Assembly: GCA_038229295.1 (NCBI GenBank)
Contig: JBBROO010000001.1
Location: 62,001 to 126,000, forward strand
From: JAJPGZ01 sp038229295
Lineage (GTDB): Bacteria > Verrucomicrobiota > Verrucomicrobiia > Chthoniobacterales > UBA10450
DNA length: 64,000 nt
Direction of reading: 5' to 3'
Below, one piece after another: positions 42,494 through 51,719 of the stretch. A program made the position numbers and the translations under genes. The notes below the pieces were generated by a model. The model was not told the origin of the DNA and searched no databases. It saw only the letters and a program-made list of their open reading frames with translations. The first letter of the stretch is position 1. Every line of letters begins with the position of its first letter.

Positions 42494-43555
42494 ATGTCGC
42501 TCCGCAAAAGCCTGATCATTATCGCGGTCACGTGGCTGGCATTTATCACGCTCATTCACGCGTCGATTAATCTGCACATCTTTCGCGCCAAGCAGATCAC
42601 GACGACGGGTCAAAATAAATTCCGCATCGGGTTTTTGCCGGTGACCTGTCATCTCACCTGCCCGGTGACCGATTTCATCAACAAGCAGATGACCGGCGAA
42701 AGTATTTTCGACCCGGTGCGTTTCAACGGCTGGCCGGAATTGAAGGAGGCGTATCTGTCGGGCTACACGCCGGCGACTTTCATTCTCGCGCCGATGGCGA
42801 TGGCGTTGCGCGAACAAGGTGTGCCGATCAAGATCGTTTATCTCGGTCACCGCGACGGCTCGGCCGTGATGGTGCACAAGGATTCGCAGATTTATCGGAT
42901 GGAAGATTTGCGCGGCAAACGCGTGGCCGTGCCGAATCGGTTTTCCAATCAACGGCTGCTGATTTTTCGCGCACTTAAACAAGCCAACATGTCGATCAAC
43001 GATATCGAGCTGGTCGAGATGCCGCCGCCCGACATGCCGGCTGCGCTTTACGCGAAAGCGGTCGACGCGATTTCGAGTGGCGAACCGTTTATGGGCCAGA
43101 CCGAGCTTGATGGATATGGCCGCGTCCTTTGGCTAACGAAAGATGTCTGGCCCAATTTCATTTCCTGTGTGCTCGCCGTTCATGAAGACATGATCAAAAA
43201 CAAACGCGACACAGTGCAGCGGCTGGTCGATGGAATTTCCAAGAGCGGAAAGTGGATCGACAAGAGCATGGAGCACCGCATGGAAGTGGCGCAGTTCGTA
43301 AGCAAATTTTATTACAATCAGAATCCGCGATTGCTTACGTTCGTGCTGAGCAAACCGCCCGACCGCGTGAAGTACACCAACCTCACATTGCGCAAACCGG
43401 ACTTCGAGGAAATCGAGCAGCTTGGACGCGAGGCCGGTATCCTCAACGGCACGGCGCATTTCGAGGATTACACCGATGCTTCGTTCGTGACCGACGAAAC
43501 TGCGGTCCAACCTTACGCATGGGAGCCGAAACAAGATGAGCAACGCCGGCGCTGA
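42494..43555 (+). CDS. ABC transporter substrate-binding protein (nitrate/sulfonate type)
   Basis: A 353-residue protein with an N-terminal membrane or signal segment (LIIIAVTWLAFITLIHASIN) and an NMT1/SsuA-like domain: KFRIGFLPVTCHLTCPVTDF, FAGWPELKEAYLSG-like FNGWPELKEAYLSGYTPATF, LAPMAMALREQGVPIKIVYL, and DLRGKRVAVPNRFSNQ. The ligand could be nitrate, taurine, an alkanesulfonate or a related compound; the Cys-rich HLTC stretch is unusual. It starts 40 bases after priA and overlaps the permease gene by 20 bases, so the three form an operon. Confidence 0.85.
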   Translation: MSLRKSLIIIAVTWLAFITLIHASINLHIFRAKQITTTGQNKFRIGFLPVTCHLTCPVTDFINKQMTGESIFDPVRFNGWPELKEAYLSGYTPATFILAPMAMALREQGVPIKIVYLGHRDGSAVMVHKDSQIYRMEDLRGKRVAVPNRFSNQRLLIFRALKQANMSINDIELVEMPPPDMPAALYAKAVDAISSGEPFMGQTELDGYGRVLWLTKDVWPNFISCVLAVHEDMIKNKRDTVQRLVDGISKSGKWIDKSMEHRMEVAQFVSKFYYNQNPRLLTFVLSKPPDRVKYTNLTLRKPDFEEIEQLGREAGILNGTAHFEDYTDASFVTDETAVQPYAWEPKQDEQRRR

Positions 43556-44387
43556 AGTCGCCATCGCCGCAAGATCGACATCTCCATCTCGCCGAGCTTC
43601 GGCGCGAATGGGCGATCCGGATTCGTTGCTTTGGAAAATCGTTAGGCCAGTCGGCATGGCCGCGCTCTTTCTCACTTTATGGGGCCTGGCTGTGCGCTGG
43701 TCGCACAGCGATCTGTTTCCAACTCCGGGCGACGTCGTTCGCGGAATCATCGAGCTCATTCAAAAAGGATTGCTCCTGAAATATATTGTCGCCTCGCTCT
43801 TTCGCGTGACGTGGGGATTCACGCTCGCCGTCGTCATCGGCGTTCCGCTCGGGCTTGTTCTCGGTTGGTACGCGCGCGCCTTTCAAGCATTCAATCCGCT
43901 CATTCAAATCTTTCGCCCGATTTCGCCCATCGCGTGGATTCCGGTCGCGATCCTTTGGTTCGGCGTGAGCGATGCCGCGCCCGTCTTTCTGATTTTTCTC
44001 GCGAGCGTTTTCCCGATCACCGTTTCAACCATCGCCGCCGTGCAAAACATGCAGCTCGTCTATCTGCGCGCCGCGCAAAATTTCGGCCTGAGCACGGGCG
44101 AACTTTTTCGTCAGGTAATTTTCCGCGCTTCGTTACCGCAGATCATCACCGGAATTCGGATCGCGCTCGGCGTGGCCTGGCTCGTTGTCGTCGCGGCCGA
44201 AATGATCGCGGTCAATAGCGGTCTCGGCTATCTCATCATCGACGCGCGCAACGCCGGCAAACGTTACGACCTCGTCGTCGCCGGCATGGTCATGATCGGT
44301 CTAATCGGACTCATTCTCGATGTTCTCGTTAGGCAATTGGAAAAGTTCGACGAAGTGCGGTGGGGTTACGCGGGAAAACGAAAATGA
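43536..44387 (+). CDS. ABC transporter permease (nitrate/sulfonate type)
   Basis: A 283-residue inner-membrane permease with about six helices. The EAA loop for ATPase contact is visible as AAQNFGLSTGELFRQVIFRASLPQIITGIRIAL. N-terminal residues 1-25 are a polar extension that overlaps the substrate-binding gene. FLTLWGLAVRWS opens the first helix. It pairs with the ATPase at 44384, whose start overlaps its stop (ATGA). The family transports nitrate, sulfonate and taurine. A 10-mer copy at 43571 encodes RSTSPS in the variable N-terminus. Confidence 0.88.
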   Translation: MSNAGAEVAIAARSTSPSRRASARMGDPDSLLWKIVRPVGMAALFLTLWGLAVRWSHSDLFPTPGDVVRGIIELIQKGLLLKYIVASLFRVTWGFTLAVVIGVPLGLVLGWYARAFQAFNPLIQIFRPISPIAWIPVAILWFGVSDAAPVFLIFLASVFPITVSTIAAVQNMQLVYLRAAQNFGLSTGELFRQVIFRASLPQIITGIRIALGVAWLVVVAAEMIAVNSGLGYLIIDARNAGKRYDLVVAGMVMIGLIGLILDVLVRQLEKFDEVRWGYAGKRK

Positions 44388-45172
44388 AGGAGCGAAATAC
44401 TGCAGCGGTTTCCATCCGCAACGTCTCAATGGATTTTCCCGGCAAAAGTGCGGGCGAGCAGATCGACGTTCTGCAAAATATCAGCGCTGAGGTCGCGCCC
44501 GGCGAATTCGTTTGCATCGTCGGACCGAGCGGCTGCGGAAAATCGACGCTCCTAAATATCGTCGGCGGCTTTCTGCATGCGAGCGCCGGTGAGGTGGTGG
44601 TTGAAGGAGAAATCGTCACCGGCCCCAATCCGCGCCGCATTTTTGTTTTTCAGGAGAATGGCGTTTTTCCGTGGCTGAATGTGCGCGAGAACGTGGCCTT
44701 CGGTGTGCGACACAGCACGCGTGTCGAGCGCGATCGCATCGTTGCGCGGTACATCGACATGGTGGGTCTCACCGGTTTCGAGAATGCCTATCCGCATGAA
44801 CTCTCCGGCGGAATGCGGCAACGCGTGGAGATCGCGCGCGCGCTCGCGGCCAATCCCGACATCATTTACATGGATGAGCCGTTCGGCGCGCTCGACTTCC
44901 TGACGCGATTAAAAATGCGGGCTGACCTTGTCCGCATTTGGCAAAGCGAAAAGAAAACAATTCTCTTCGTCACCCACGACATTGAGGAAGCGGTGCAATT
45001 GGCCGATCGCGTTCTGGTGATGAGTCCGCGGCCCGGCACAATCCAGGAAATCGTCGATGTCGATCTTGCGCGGCCGCGCCATCTCGACTCCACGGGTTAT
45101 CTGGAAAAGCGCGACCGCATTTTTCGCGTGATGGGAATGAGCTTGCGCGTCGGCGAAACCGCCGCTGCCTAA
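44384..45172 (+). CDS. ABC transporter ATP-binding protein (nitrate/sulfonate type)
   Basis: A 262-residue ATPase. Walker A is GPSGCGKSTLLN, the Q-loop is FQENGVFPWLNVRENVAFG, the ABC signature is LSGGMRQRVEIARAL, Walker B is IIYMDEPFGALD, and the H-loop is FVTHDIEEA. It resembles SsuB, TauB and NrtD. The start chosen overlaps the permease stop. A 10-mer copy at 45058 encodes DVDLARPR. The stop codon TAA at 45170 is part of a GCCTAACG word. It is followed 6 bases later by the phospholipase D gene. Confidence 0.93.
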   Translation: MKERNTAAVSIRNVSMDFPGKSAGEQIDVLQNISAEVAPGEFVCIVGPSGCGKSTLLNIVGGFLHASAGEVVVEGEIVTGPNPRRIFVFQENGVFPWLNVRENVAFGVRHSTRVERDRIVARYIDMVGLTGFENAYPHELSGGMRQRVEIARALAANPDIIYMDEPFGALDFLTRLKMRADLVRIWQSEKKTILFVTHDIEEAVQLADRVLVMSPRPGTIQEIVDVDLARPRHLDSTGYLEKRDRIFRVMGMSLRVGETAAA

Positions 45173-45178
45173 CGAGCT

Positions 45179-46498
45179 ATGGCTAAACGCACGCGCTCCT
45201 CACATTGGCTCAACAATCCGCTCTGGTGGCTCACTGTCGGAGAATGGATCGGACTGACGCTCGCTTTTGTCGGCATCGTGGTGGTCTTCTGCCTGTTCTT
45301 CATTCGCCGACACACGCTGCCGTATCATTTCGAGCACACCTTCGCGGTAAGTGATCCAGAATTTGTCGGGTCGGCCCTGGCGCTCGCCGATCCGATCCTC
45401 GTGCCCGGCAACAAGATCGACATCTTGCAAAACGGCGACGCTTATTTTCCGGCGATGCTGAATGCGATCCACGCCGCGCAGAAGACGATCAACTTCGAAG
45501 CCTTCATTTTTTATTCGGACACGATTGGGGATCAATTCCGCGACGCACTTTGCGCTCGCGCGCGCGCTGGAGTGGAAGTGCGCATACTGCTCGACGGCAT
45601 CGGGTCGGGCTGGCGATTGAAGAATGCGGATGTCAAAAAGATGCGTGAAGCCGGCTGTAAATTTTCTTATTACCATCCGACGCATTCATTGCGCGTTGAT
45701 CGCACAAATCGCCGCTCGCATCGACGCGTTCTCGTTGTCGATGGAAAAATCGGATTCACCGGCGCAGTCGGGTTCGCGGAAAAATGGTCGGGACATGCAC
45801 AGGATAAAGATCACTGGCGCGATACGCATGCGCGGATCGAAGGACCGCTCGTCGCCAGTCTGCAGGCGGCGTTTCAAGAGCATTGGGTGAAAACGTTTGG
45901 CGAAGCGCTCGGTGGCGCAGACCAGTTTCCGCAATTGAACACGGCGGGTGATTTGAAAGCGCAGGTCGTGACATCGCGTTCGTTTTCGATGGCGCCGATT
46001 CCGCTCGTGCAAGCCGTCGCGTTCACCGCCGCGGCAAAACGAATTTGGATAACGAACGCCTACTGCACGCCGACCGAAGATCAGGTGGAGCAACTGGTGA
46101 AGGCGGTAGATCGACATGTAGATGTGCGCGTTCTTCTGCCCGGGCCTAACAACGACCAACCGATGACGAAGTCCGCCGGCCGCGCCGCTTACGAAAAAAT
46201 GCTGGAAGGCGGCGTCAAGATTTTCGAATACCAACCGACGATGATCCACGAGAAGTCGATGGTGATCGATGGATTGTTCTCGATGTTCGGCTCGTCCAAT
46301 TTCGATGCGCGCTCTTCGGAAATTAACGAGGAACTCGACGTCGTCGTTTACGATCAAAGCTTCAGCCGAGAAATGGAAGCGGTGTTCGAAAAGGATTTGG
46401 CGCAATCGCGCGAATACACCCTCGATGAATTCAAGCGACGCTCGCTTTGGGAGCGGACGACCGAGTGGTTGATGCTACCGTTTCGTTCGCAGCTGTGA
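45179..46498 (+). CDS. Phospholipase D family protein (cardiolipin synthase-like)
   Basis: A 439-residue protein with one N-terminal helix (IGLTLAFVGIVVVFCLFFI) and two PLD domains. The second HKD motif is standard (IHEKSMVIDG), whereas the first has Arg in place of Lys (HRRVLVVDG), so catalysis by the first site may be altered or the motif read as HxR. FEAFIFYSDTIGDQFRDAL and ARAGVEVRILLDGIGSGW are conserved in Cls enzymes. It would condense phosphatidylglycerol. Placement after the ABC genes at 6 bases suggests co-transcription. Confidence in the reaction is moderate. Confidence 0.85.
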   Translation: MAKRTRSSHWLNNPLWWLTVGEWIGLTLAFVGIVVVFCLFFIRRHTLPYHFEHTFAVSDPEFVGSALALADPILVPGNKIDILQNGDAYFPAMLNAIHAAQKTINFEAFIFYSDTIGDQFRDALCARARAGVEVRILLDGIGSGWRLKNADVKKMREAGCKFSYYHPTHSLRVDRTNRRSHRRVLVVDGKIGFTGAVGFAEKWSGHAQDKDHWRDTHARIEGPLVASLQAAFQEHWVKTFGEALGGADQFPQLNTAGDLKAQVVTSRSFSMAPIPLVQAVAFTAAAKRIWITNAYCTPTEDQVEQLVKAVDRHVDVRVLLPGPNNDQPMTKSAGRAAYEKMLEGGVKIFEYQPTMIHEKSMVIDGLFSMFGSSNFDARSSEINEELDVVVYDQSFSREMEAVFEKDLAQSREYTLDEFKRRSLWERTTEWLMLPFRSQL

Positions 46499-48385
46499 CT
46501 ACGGCGGCGGCGTTTCGCTCGGAGATTTGCCGCTCTCGAACATGTCGATGTAGCGGTGGAATTCGGCGACTAACGAGTTGTTTCCGCTCGCTTCGGCGAG
46601 ATGCGCGCCGCGTTCTGCCATTGCGATCGCCTCTGCGAATTGATGATTTTCCGCGAGAGCGACTGCGAGCGTGCGCAACACTACCGGGTTGGACTCGTTA
46701 GCCAACCGATTAGCGCGCTGCGCCAGTGCGACTGCTTTTTTCGGATTGCGTAATTGCGGATCGACGGACGTAGCAAATATCCAGGCGAGATTATTAGCGG
46801 CGTTACCATCGTCAGGTTCGTAGCGAAGCGTGTTCTCCCATGCCGCCACGGCCTTGGCGTAATCGCCGCGGTGCACGAACATGAGCGCAAGCGCGTTGCT
46901 CGCTTCGATATTATCCGGCTGGAGCTCGATCGCTTTTTGATAATGCTCGATCGCTTCATCGACTTTGTGTTGCTCAGCCAACGCTCTGGCCAGGCCGTAC
47001 TGCGCGCCGGAATTTCCGGAACGCATCTCGATCGCACGCCGATAATGAACGACCGCTTCATCGACTTGCCCGCGCACGAATAGAATTCCGGCGAGACCGG
47101 TGTGAGCGATGTCGCTGTTCGGCGTGACGCTGAGCGTGTAACGCCAAAGTGTTTCGGTGTCGCGCCAATGCGCGGTTTGTTTCCAGGACAAGATCGACAA
47201 GGTGGCAATGACAAGCGCTGCGACGGAAGCGAGCACGACGTTTTGGTTTCGCCAGCGCTTCGTTAGGTCAACCACCAACCACGCGAGTGCGACATACAAA
47301 CCGATTTGGGGAAGATAGGTATAGCGATCCGCATGACCTTGCAGGCCGACTTGAATGATGCCGATGACGGGCAACAACATCACGAGATACCAAAGCCAGC
47401 CGACAATCAGGTAAGGATTTTTGCGACGGCGGACCACCGCGATGCTCGTTAGGGCAATCAGCACCACAATTGCAAGAACGAGCTGCCAAATCTCGAGCCG
47501 GCCCTCCGGATGAAGATAAAAAGGAATCAAGCTGTGCGGCCAAAACATTTGGCGGATGTATTCGATGTAGCTGACGATGGCGTTGGTGATGCGCCACTTG
47601 AACGGTAGGAGGTCGGGCGAACCGAGCGCGAAGTTTTGCGCGAGCAGCGTGGCGATGCAGGAGGCGATTGCTAATGCGACCAACGGAATTTTTTCGACGA
47701 TTAACTTTTTCCATGTCGATCTTGCGAGCGGCCAGTAATCGAGCAGCAACAAGACGAGCGGCGTCGTCACGAGCATCGGCTTCGACATCAAACCGCCTGC
47801 GAACAAGATCGACATCGTGAGGTAACGAGCGGCCGAAGGTTTTCTCACATAACGGGCGTAGCAGATCAGGGTGAGCAGAAAAAAAACTCCGCTGAGCACA
47901 TCTTTGCGTTCGGCGATCCAGGCGACGGATTCGACGCGCAGTGGATGAATGGCGAACACCGCGGCGACGAACGCACTCGGCCAAATCGCGTTCGTCATTC
48001 GCGCGAGCAAAAGAAAAAGCAAAATCGCGACAATGCTGTGTAGCAAAACGTTGACGAAGTGATGCCAGCCCGGTTGCACGCCGAAGATCTGGCAATCGAG
48101 CATGTGCGAGATGGAAGTGAGCGGGTGCCAGTTTTGCGAATGAATGTGCGTGAATGCCCACGCGATGCTCTGCCACGAGACGCCGTTGTAGATGTGCGGG
48201 TTCTGTAAAACGTAAAGCGGATCGTCGTAGTTGATGAATTGATGATGAAGTGTCTGTCCGAAAACACCCCAGACCAGCGCGACGAGGCCGATGCAGATGG
48301 CGATCGGCTTTAGAAACGTCCAACCGCCGTAGAACGGGGCGGGCTGTTCAACTCCGAAAGTTTTCGCGAGCGGGCTGTTCAACAT
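46499..48385 (-). CDS. TMTC-like integral-membrane protein with C-terminal TPR repeats
   Basis: A 628-residue protein. About ten membrane helices (to residue 420) contain the opening HHQFINYDDPLYVLQNPHIY and the internal WLWYLVMLLPVIGIIQVGLQG, seen in TMTC and DUF1736 proteins that have a GT-C glycosyltransferase fold. From about 430 come TPRs, for example AGILFVRGQVDEAVVHYRRA and AVVHYRRAIEMRSGN. It probably mannosylates or otherwise glycosylates exported proteins, by family similarity. The gene is convergent with the phospholipase D gene, with adjacent stop codons. Confidence 0.85.
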   Translation of the reverse strand: MLNSPLAKTFGVEQPAPFYGGWTFLKPIAICIGLVALVWGVFGQTLHHQFINYDDPLYVLQNPHIYNGVSWQSIAWAFTHIHSQNWHPLTSISHMLDCQIFGVQPGWHHFVNVLLHSIVAILLFLLLARMTNAIWPSAFVAAVFAIHPLRVESVAWIAERKDVLSGVFFLLTLICYARYVRKPSAARYLTMSILFAGGLMSKPMLVTTPLVLLLLDYWPLARSTWKKLIVEKIPLVALAIASCIATLLAQNFALGSPDLLPFKWRITNAIVSYIEYIRQMFWPHSLIPFYLHPEGRLEIWQLVLAIVVLIALTSIAVVRRRKNPYLIVGWLWYLVMLLPVIGIIQVGLQGHADRYTYLPQIGLYVALAWLVVDLTKRWRNQNVVLASVAALVIATLSILSWKQTAHWRDTETLWRYTLSVTPNSDIAHTGLAGILFVRGQVDEAVVHYRRAIEMRSGNSGAQYGLARALAEQHKVDEAIEHYQKAIELQPDNIEASNALALMFVHRGDYAKAVAAWENTLRYEPDDGNAANNLAWIFATSVDPQLRNPKKAVALAQRANRLANESNPVVLRTLAVALAENHQFAEAIAMAERGAHLAEASGNNSLVAEFHRYIDMFESGKSPSETPPP

Positions 48386-48611
48386 TCAACGTTCAATCGA
48401 TCAGCAATCCGAAATCCGCAATCCAAAACAGAATCGGCACATTTCTAAACTGTTTGCGCCGGGACCCCGCCAAATGCCGGAGGAGCCCCGAATCAGCAGA
48501 TGGAGGAGAGCGTGTATTTAGGGCGTTTGCGGAGCATGGCCACGGTCCGGCGCGGAACTGGACCAGGCCATATTAAATGCCGGTCCATCTCCATTTCCTC
48601 CAACTCAACAT
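48386..48611. other. Intergenic region with short 'ttcaacgttcaa' repeats
   Basis: The gap between the divergent TMTC-like and propeller genes contains ttcaacattcaacgttcaat and 'aatccgaaatccgcaatcc' direct repeats. Similar phrases (gacgttggacgttggatgtt) recur at 62618-62637. No gene, terminator or clear promoter was identified. It lies within a 3.9 kb stretch with no iterated 10-mer. Confidence 0.5.
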
Positions 48612-51314
48612 ATGAAAAAACTAATCTTCGTCCTCCCTATCTCGCTTTTGCTAACCCTCAATTGGGCAATGGCCGACGGGAACCTGTCGTCTGTTCCCGA
48701 TCGTGCTGTTGTAACCAATGGCCCCGTGCAGGCGATCGTGCGCGCGGGTGACACGATCTACATTGGTGGACAATTCAACCGGGTCGGACCGCGCACCGGG
48801 CCGGGGGTCGAGGTCGCGCTCGACGGAACTCAAAACTCGGGATTGCCCGAGATCGCAGGCGCCGGGCCTAGCTCGCTTTCCGGCTCTGGCGGCGGATTAA
48901 ATGCGGTCGCCGCCGATGGCTCCGGCGGTTGGTACATCGGCGGGCTTTTCACTCACGTCGGCGGAATCCCGCGGACCAACCTCGCCCATATCCGCGCAGA
49001 CCACAGTGTCGATCCGAATTTCAATCCTTATGTTAACGACGCCGTTCGCAGCATCGCGGTGTACGGCTCGACGGTTTACGCGGCCGGAAAGTTCACATCG
49101 ATCGGCGGACAGCCACGCAATTACATCGCCGCGCTCAATACCGCGGACGGGAGCGTGAAGGCCTTCAACCCCAATGCCAGCGCGCCAGTCGAGACGATGG
49201 CGATCTCAAGCGATGGCTCGATCGTTTACGTCGGTGGCAGATTTACGGTGGTTGGGGGGCAGCCGCGTATTGCGATCGCGGCTCTTAATGTCGGCGGTAC
49301 TCTCGACGGCACTGCCACGCCGACGTTCAACCCGACGGCCACCAACACCTCCGGCGGCATTGGTGTGATCAACGCACTCGCGATCTCGGGCTCGACCCTT
49401 TATGTGGGAGGCACCTTCAACACCATCGGCGGGCAGCCCCGAAACAGCATCGCAGCGCTCAGTCTCGGGGTTCCTCTCGACGGCGTCGCGGTCGCCGGTT
49501 TCAACCCAAGCCCGAACAACAGTGGATGTGCTGCCTGCGCCAACATTTATTCGCTGGCGGTATCGGGATCGACCGTCTACGCAGGTGGGCTCTTCAGCAC
49601 CATCGGCGGGCAACCGCGCACCGGGCTCGCCGCTCTCAACGCCGCGGACGGTACCGCGACCGTCTTCAATGCCAATTGCAATGGGAGCGCGTTCGCGCTG
49701 GCGGTGTCGGGATCGGCTCTGTACGCAGTTGGAAGCTTCCGCTCCATTGACGGAGGCGCATCAATGGGCGGGCAGCCACGTAACTACGCCGCGGCGCTTA
49801 ATCTTGTCAGTGGCACTGCGACCGGCTTCAATCCCAATGCCAATAACACTGTCACTGCAGTCGCTGTCTCCAGTTCGGCCGTCTACCTGGGCGGATATTT
49901 CAGTTCGCTCGGCGGAGTAGTGCGTCGCAGCATCGCGGCCATCAACGCGCTCGACGGCAGCGTGACCGGCTTCGATCCCAATGCCGGATGGCCTAACGGC
50001 AACACTGCGACCGTGTACGCGCTGGCCGTTTCCGACTCGACTGTTTACGCCGCGGGCTATTTCGGTTCAATCGGCGGCCAACTGCGCGCAAGCATCGCGG
50101 CACTTAATCCTGCCGACGGCTCCGCGACCAGTTGGGATCCCACGGCCCGTTATTTCGGCGGGCCTGCGGTGGTCGAGACGCTTGCGCTTGCGGGTTCAAC
50201 CATTTACGCCGGCGGTGCTTTCAACACGATCGGCGGTCAGTCCCGATACTGCATTGCCGCGCTCAGCACGGCCGACGGCACAGCTTCAACCTGGAACCCA
50301 AATCCAAACTCAGAGGTGGCTGAACTTTTGGTGTCCGGGCCACTCGTCTACGTCGGCGGCTATTTCACGACTATCGGCGGGCAGACCCGCAACAAAATCG
50401 CGGCGCTCAACGCGTCCGACGGCACCGTCACGAGCTGGGATCCCGACGCGACTCCCAACGCCAACGTGCTCGCCCTGGCCATCTCTGGATCGACAATCTA
50501 CGCGGGCGGAAATTTCCCATCGATTCGCGGCGTCCCGCGCAAAAACATCGCCGGGATCAACATCAGCGACGGCACGCCGACGAGCTTCGATCCGCAGGCG
50601 GACGCGGGTGTCTACGCGCTAGCGGTGTCGGGCTCGACTGTTTACGCCGCTGGCTTTTTCAGCACGATCGGCGGCCAGACGCGGAATCTGGTCGCCGGCC
50701 TAAACGCAAGCGATGGCAGCGCCACCAGCTTCAACCCTAACGGCGCGCCGGGCTTCGGAGCATTCGCGCTGGCGGTCGCGCCTGACGGGACGCTTTACGC
50801 GGGGGGATCGTTCAACACTTTCGATCTGGCTTATCAGCAGGGGTTCGCCCAGTTCTCGCCAACATTGAAACTAACCAACGTCGTCTCGCGCAAGATTCAC
50901 GGCAGCGCGGGTCAGTTCGATGTGGATCTTCCGCTCACGGGCACTCCCGGCATTGAATGTCGCAGCGGCGGCGCCGGCGGAGACTACACGCTGATCTTTA
51001 CCTTCGTGAATAACACCACCGTCACGAGCGCCAGCGTTAGCAGCGGAACGGGCAGTGTCTCCAGCAGCTCTCCTGGTCCGAACCCAAATCAATACACGGT
51101 CAATCTCACCGGTGTGACCAACGCGCAGTATGTGACCGTTACTTTAAACGGTGTGCTCGATTCCACGGGAGCCAGCGGCAATGTCGTCGTCGTCCCGCAA
51201 AACTCGCGCATTGATCCAGGCGGTCGCGATGAGCATCAAGCCAACGACAACGCCGAATACGCGAAACGCGGCATCGCTACTTCCGACAATGGCAGCGTAA
51301 GCGCGAATCGTTAG
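48612..51314 (+). CDS. Secreted repeat-propeller protein, C-terminus truncated by a deletion junction
   Basis: A 900-residue exported protein (signal MKKLIFVLPISLLLTLNWAM). Residues about 45-760 are twelve or more repeats of the form VYxGGxFxxIGGQxRxxIAAL followed by DGTxxxxxPN, the delta-60-like or WD-type propeller repeat found in Verrucomicrobiota. The C-terminal module RKIHGSAGQFDVDLPLTGTP with IECRSGGAGGDYTLIFTFVN is the same as in the GH25 protein at 22835, where a dockerin-like pair follows. Here the frame instead becomes unrelated (VVVPQNSRIDPGGRDEHQ) from about nt 51187, because it now runs antisense to a glycosyltransferase gene. The dockerin is lost. Function is likely cell-surface attachment or polymer binding. 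Confidence 0.85.
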   Translation: MKKLIFVLPISLLLTLNWAMADGNLSSVPDRAVVTNGPVQAIVRAGDTIYIGGQFNRVGPRTGPGVEVALDGTQNSGLPEIAGAGPSSLSGSGGGLNAVAADGSGGWYIGGLFTHVGGIPRTNLAHIRADHSVDPNFNPYVNDAVRSIAVYGSTVYAAGKFTSIGGQPRNYIAALNTADGSVKAFNPNASAPVETMAISSDGSIVYVGGRFTVVGGQPRIAIAALNVGGTLDGTATPTFNPTATNTSGGIGVINALAISGSTLYVGGTFNTIGGQPRNSIAALSLGVPLDGVAVAGFNPSPNNSGCAACANIYSLAVSGSTVYAGGLFSTIGGQPRTGLAALNAADGTATVFNANCNGSAFALAVSGSALYAVGSFRSIDGGASMGGQPRNYAAALNLVSGTATGFNPNANNTVTAVAVSSSAVYLGGYFSSLGGVVRRSIAAINALDGSVTGFDPNAGWPNGNTATVYALAVSDSTVYAAGYFGSIGGQLRASIAALNPADGSATSWDPTARYFGGPAVVETLALAGSTIYAGGAFNTIGGQSRYCIAALSTADGTASTWNPNPNSEVAELLVSGPLVYVGGYFTTIGGQTRNKIAALNASDGTVTSWDPDATPNANVLALAISGSTIYAGGNFPSIRGVPRKNIAGINISDGTPTSFDPQADAGVYALAVSGSTVYAAGFFSTIGGQTRNLVAGLNASDGSATSFNPNGAPGFGAFALAVAPDGTLYAGGSFNTFDLAYQQGFAQFSPTLKLTNVVSRKIHGSAGQFDVDLPLTGTPGIECRSGGAGGDYTLIFTFVNNTTVTSASVSSGTGSVSSSSPGPNPNQYTVNLTGVTNAQYVTVTLNGVLDSTGASGNVVVVPQNSRIDPGGRDEHQANDNAEYAKRGIATSDNGSVSANR

Positions 51315-51518
51315 GTGGAAAAAGGCGGGAAAGGACTCGCGTTGAAAATTTCTGAGAACGTCCGCGACCGCCGGCATCAAGGCCACCTGCACCGACGCGC
51401 ATTCGTCGCGCCAGAGCGCGCCAGCATGTTCGGCGCGGACAAACAAGAGAATGAGGATGGTGACCGTGAGCAGAATCGCCGTGCTCCACTCCAGGCGTTT
51501 GAGGATTTGATTATTCAA
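51188..51518 (-). pseudogene. 5' fragment of a membrane glycosyltransferase (GT39-like)
   Basis: The minus-strand frame starts MNNQILKRLEWSTAILLTVT and reads VRAEHAGALWRDECASVQVA and FFHLTIRAYAAIVGSSDAAF, as in the first 100 residues of membrane glycosyltransferases of the GT39/ArnT kind, where LWRDE holds the catalytic Asp-Glu. It ends abruptly after WINARVLRDDD and continues only by 15 or so residues that are antisense to the propeller protein before a stop at 51144. Most of the gene is missing. The break coincides with the truncation of the propeller gene on the other strand. Confidence 0.75.
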
Positions 51519-51566
51519 TCGCGATGCGGCGAGTGATCTGAAGAAATTCTCGCCGCGGCATTTATT

Positions 51567-51639
51567 AGCCGGCAGACGGATTCGAACCGACGACCTGCTG
51601 ATTACAAATCAGCTGCTCTACCAGCTGAGCTATGCCGGC
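51567..51639 (-). tRNA. tRNA-Thr (TGT anticodon)
   Basis: A 73-base cloverleaf on the minus strand. The acceptor starts GCCGGCA and pairs with TGCCGGC at the 3' side. D-loop AGCTCAGCTGGTAGAGC, anticodon arm CTGA-TTTGTAA-TCAG giving UGU, and T-arm GTCGGTTCGAATCC. The CCA end is not encoded. It lies between the glycosyltransferase fragment and gdhA. Confidence 0.96.
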
Positions 51640-51683
51640 AAAAATGCGGCGCACATTAGCGCAAGCCGGCTCCGCAAACAAGT

Positions 51684-51719
51684 TGTCGATCTTCCGGCAA
51701 TAGCGCGATTGTCGATCTT
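51684..51719 (-). repeat. Pair of AAGATCGACA copies next to the gdhA stop
   Basis: Two exact copies on the minus strand, at 51684-51693 and 51710-51719, 26 bases apart, between gdhA and tRNA-Thr. The second overlaps the TAA stop of gdhA (51718-51720), reading TAAGATCGACA. Same-strand pairs recur at three other gaps. Confidence 0.9.

Noticed and set aside
48612..50900. A CRISPR array or DNA satellite in the propeller gene
   Set aside because: The repeats are at the protein level (GGxFxxIGGQxR) with variable DNA and unequal spacing. They lie inside one long open frame.
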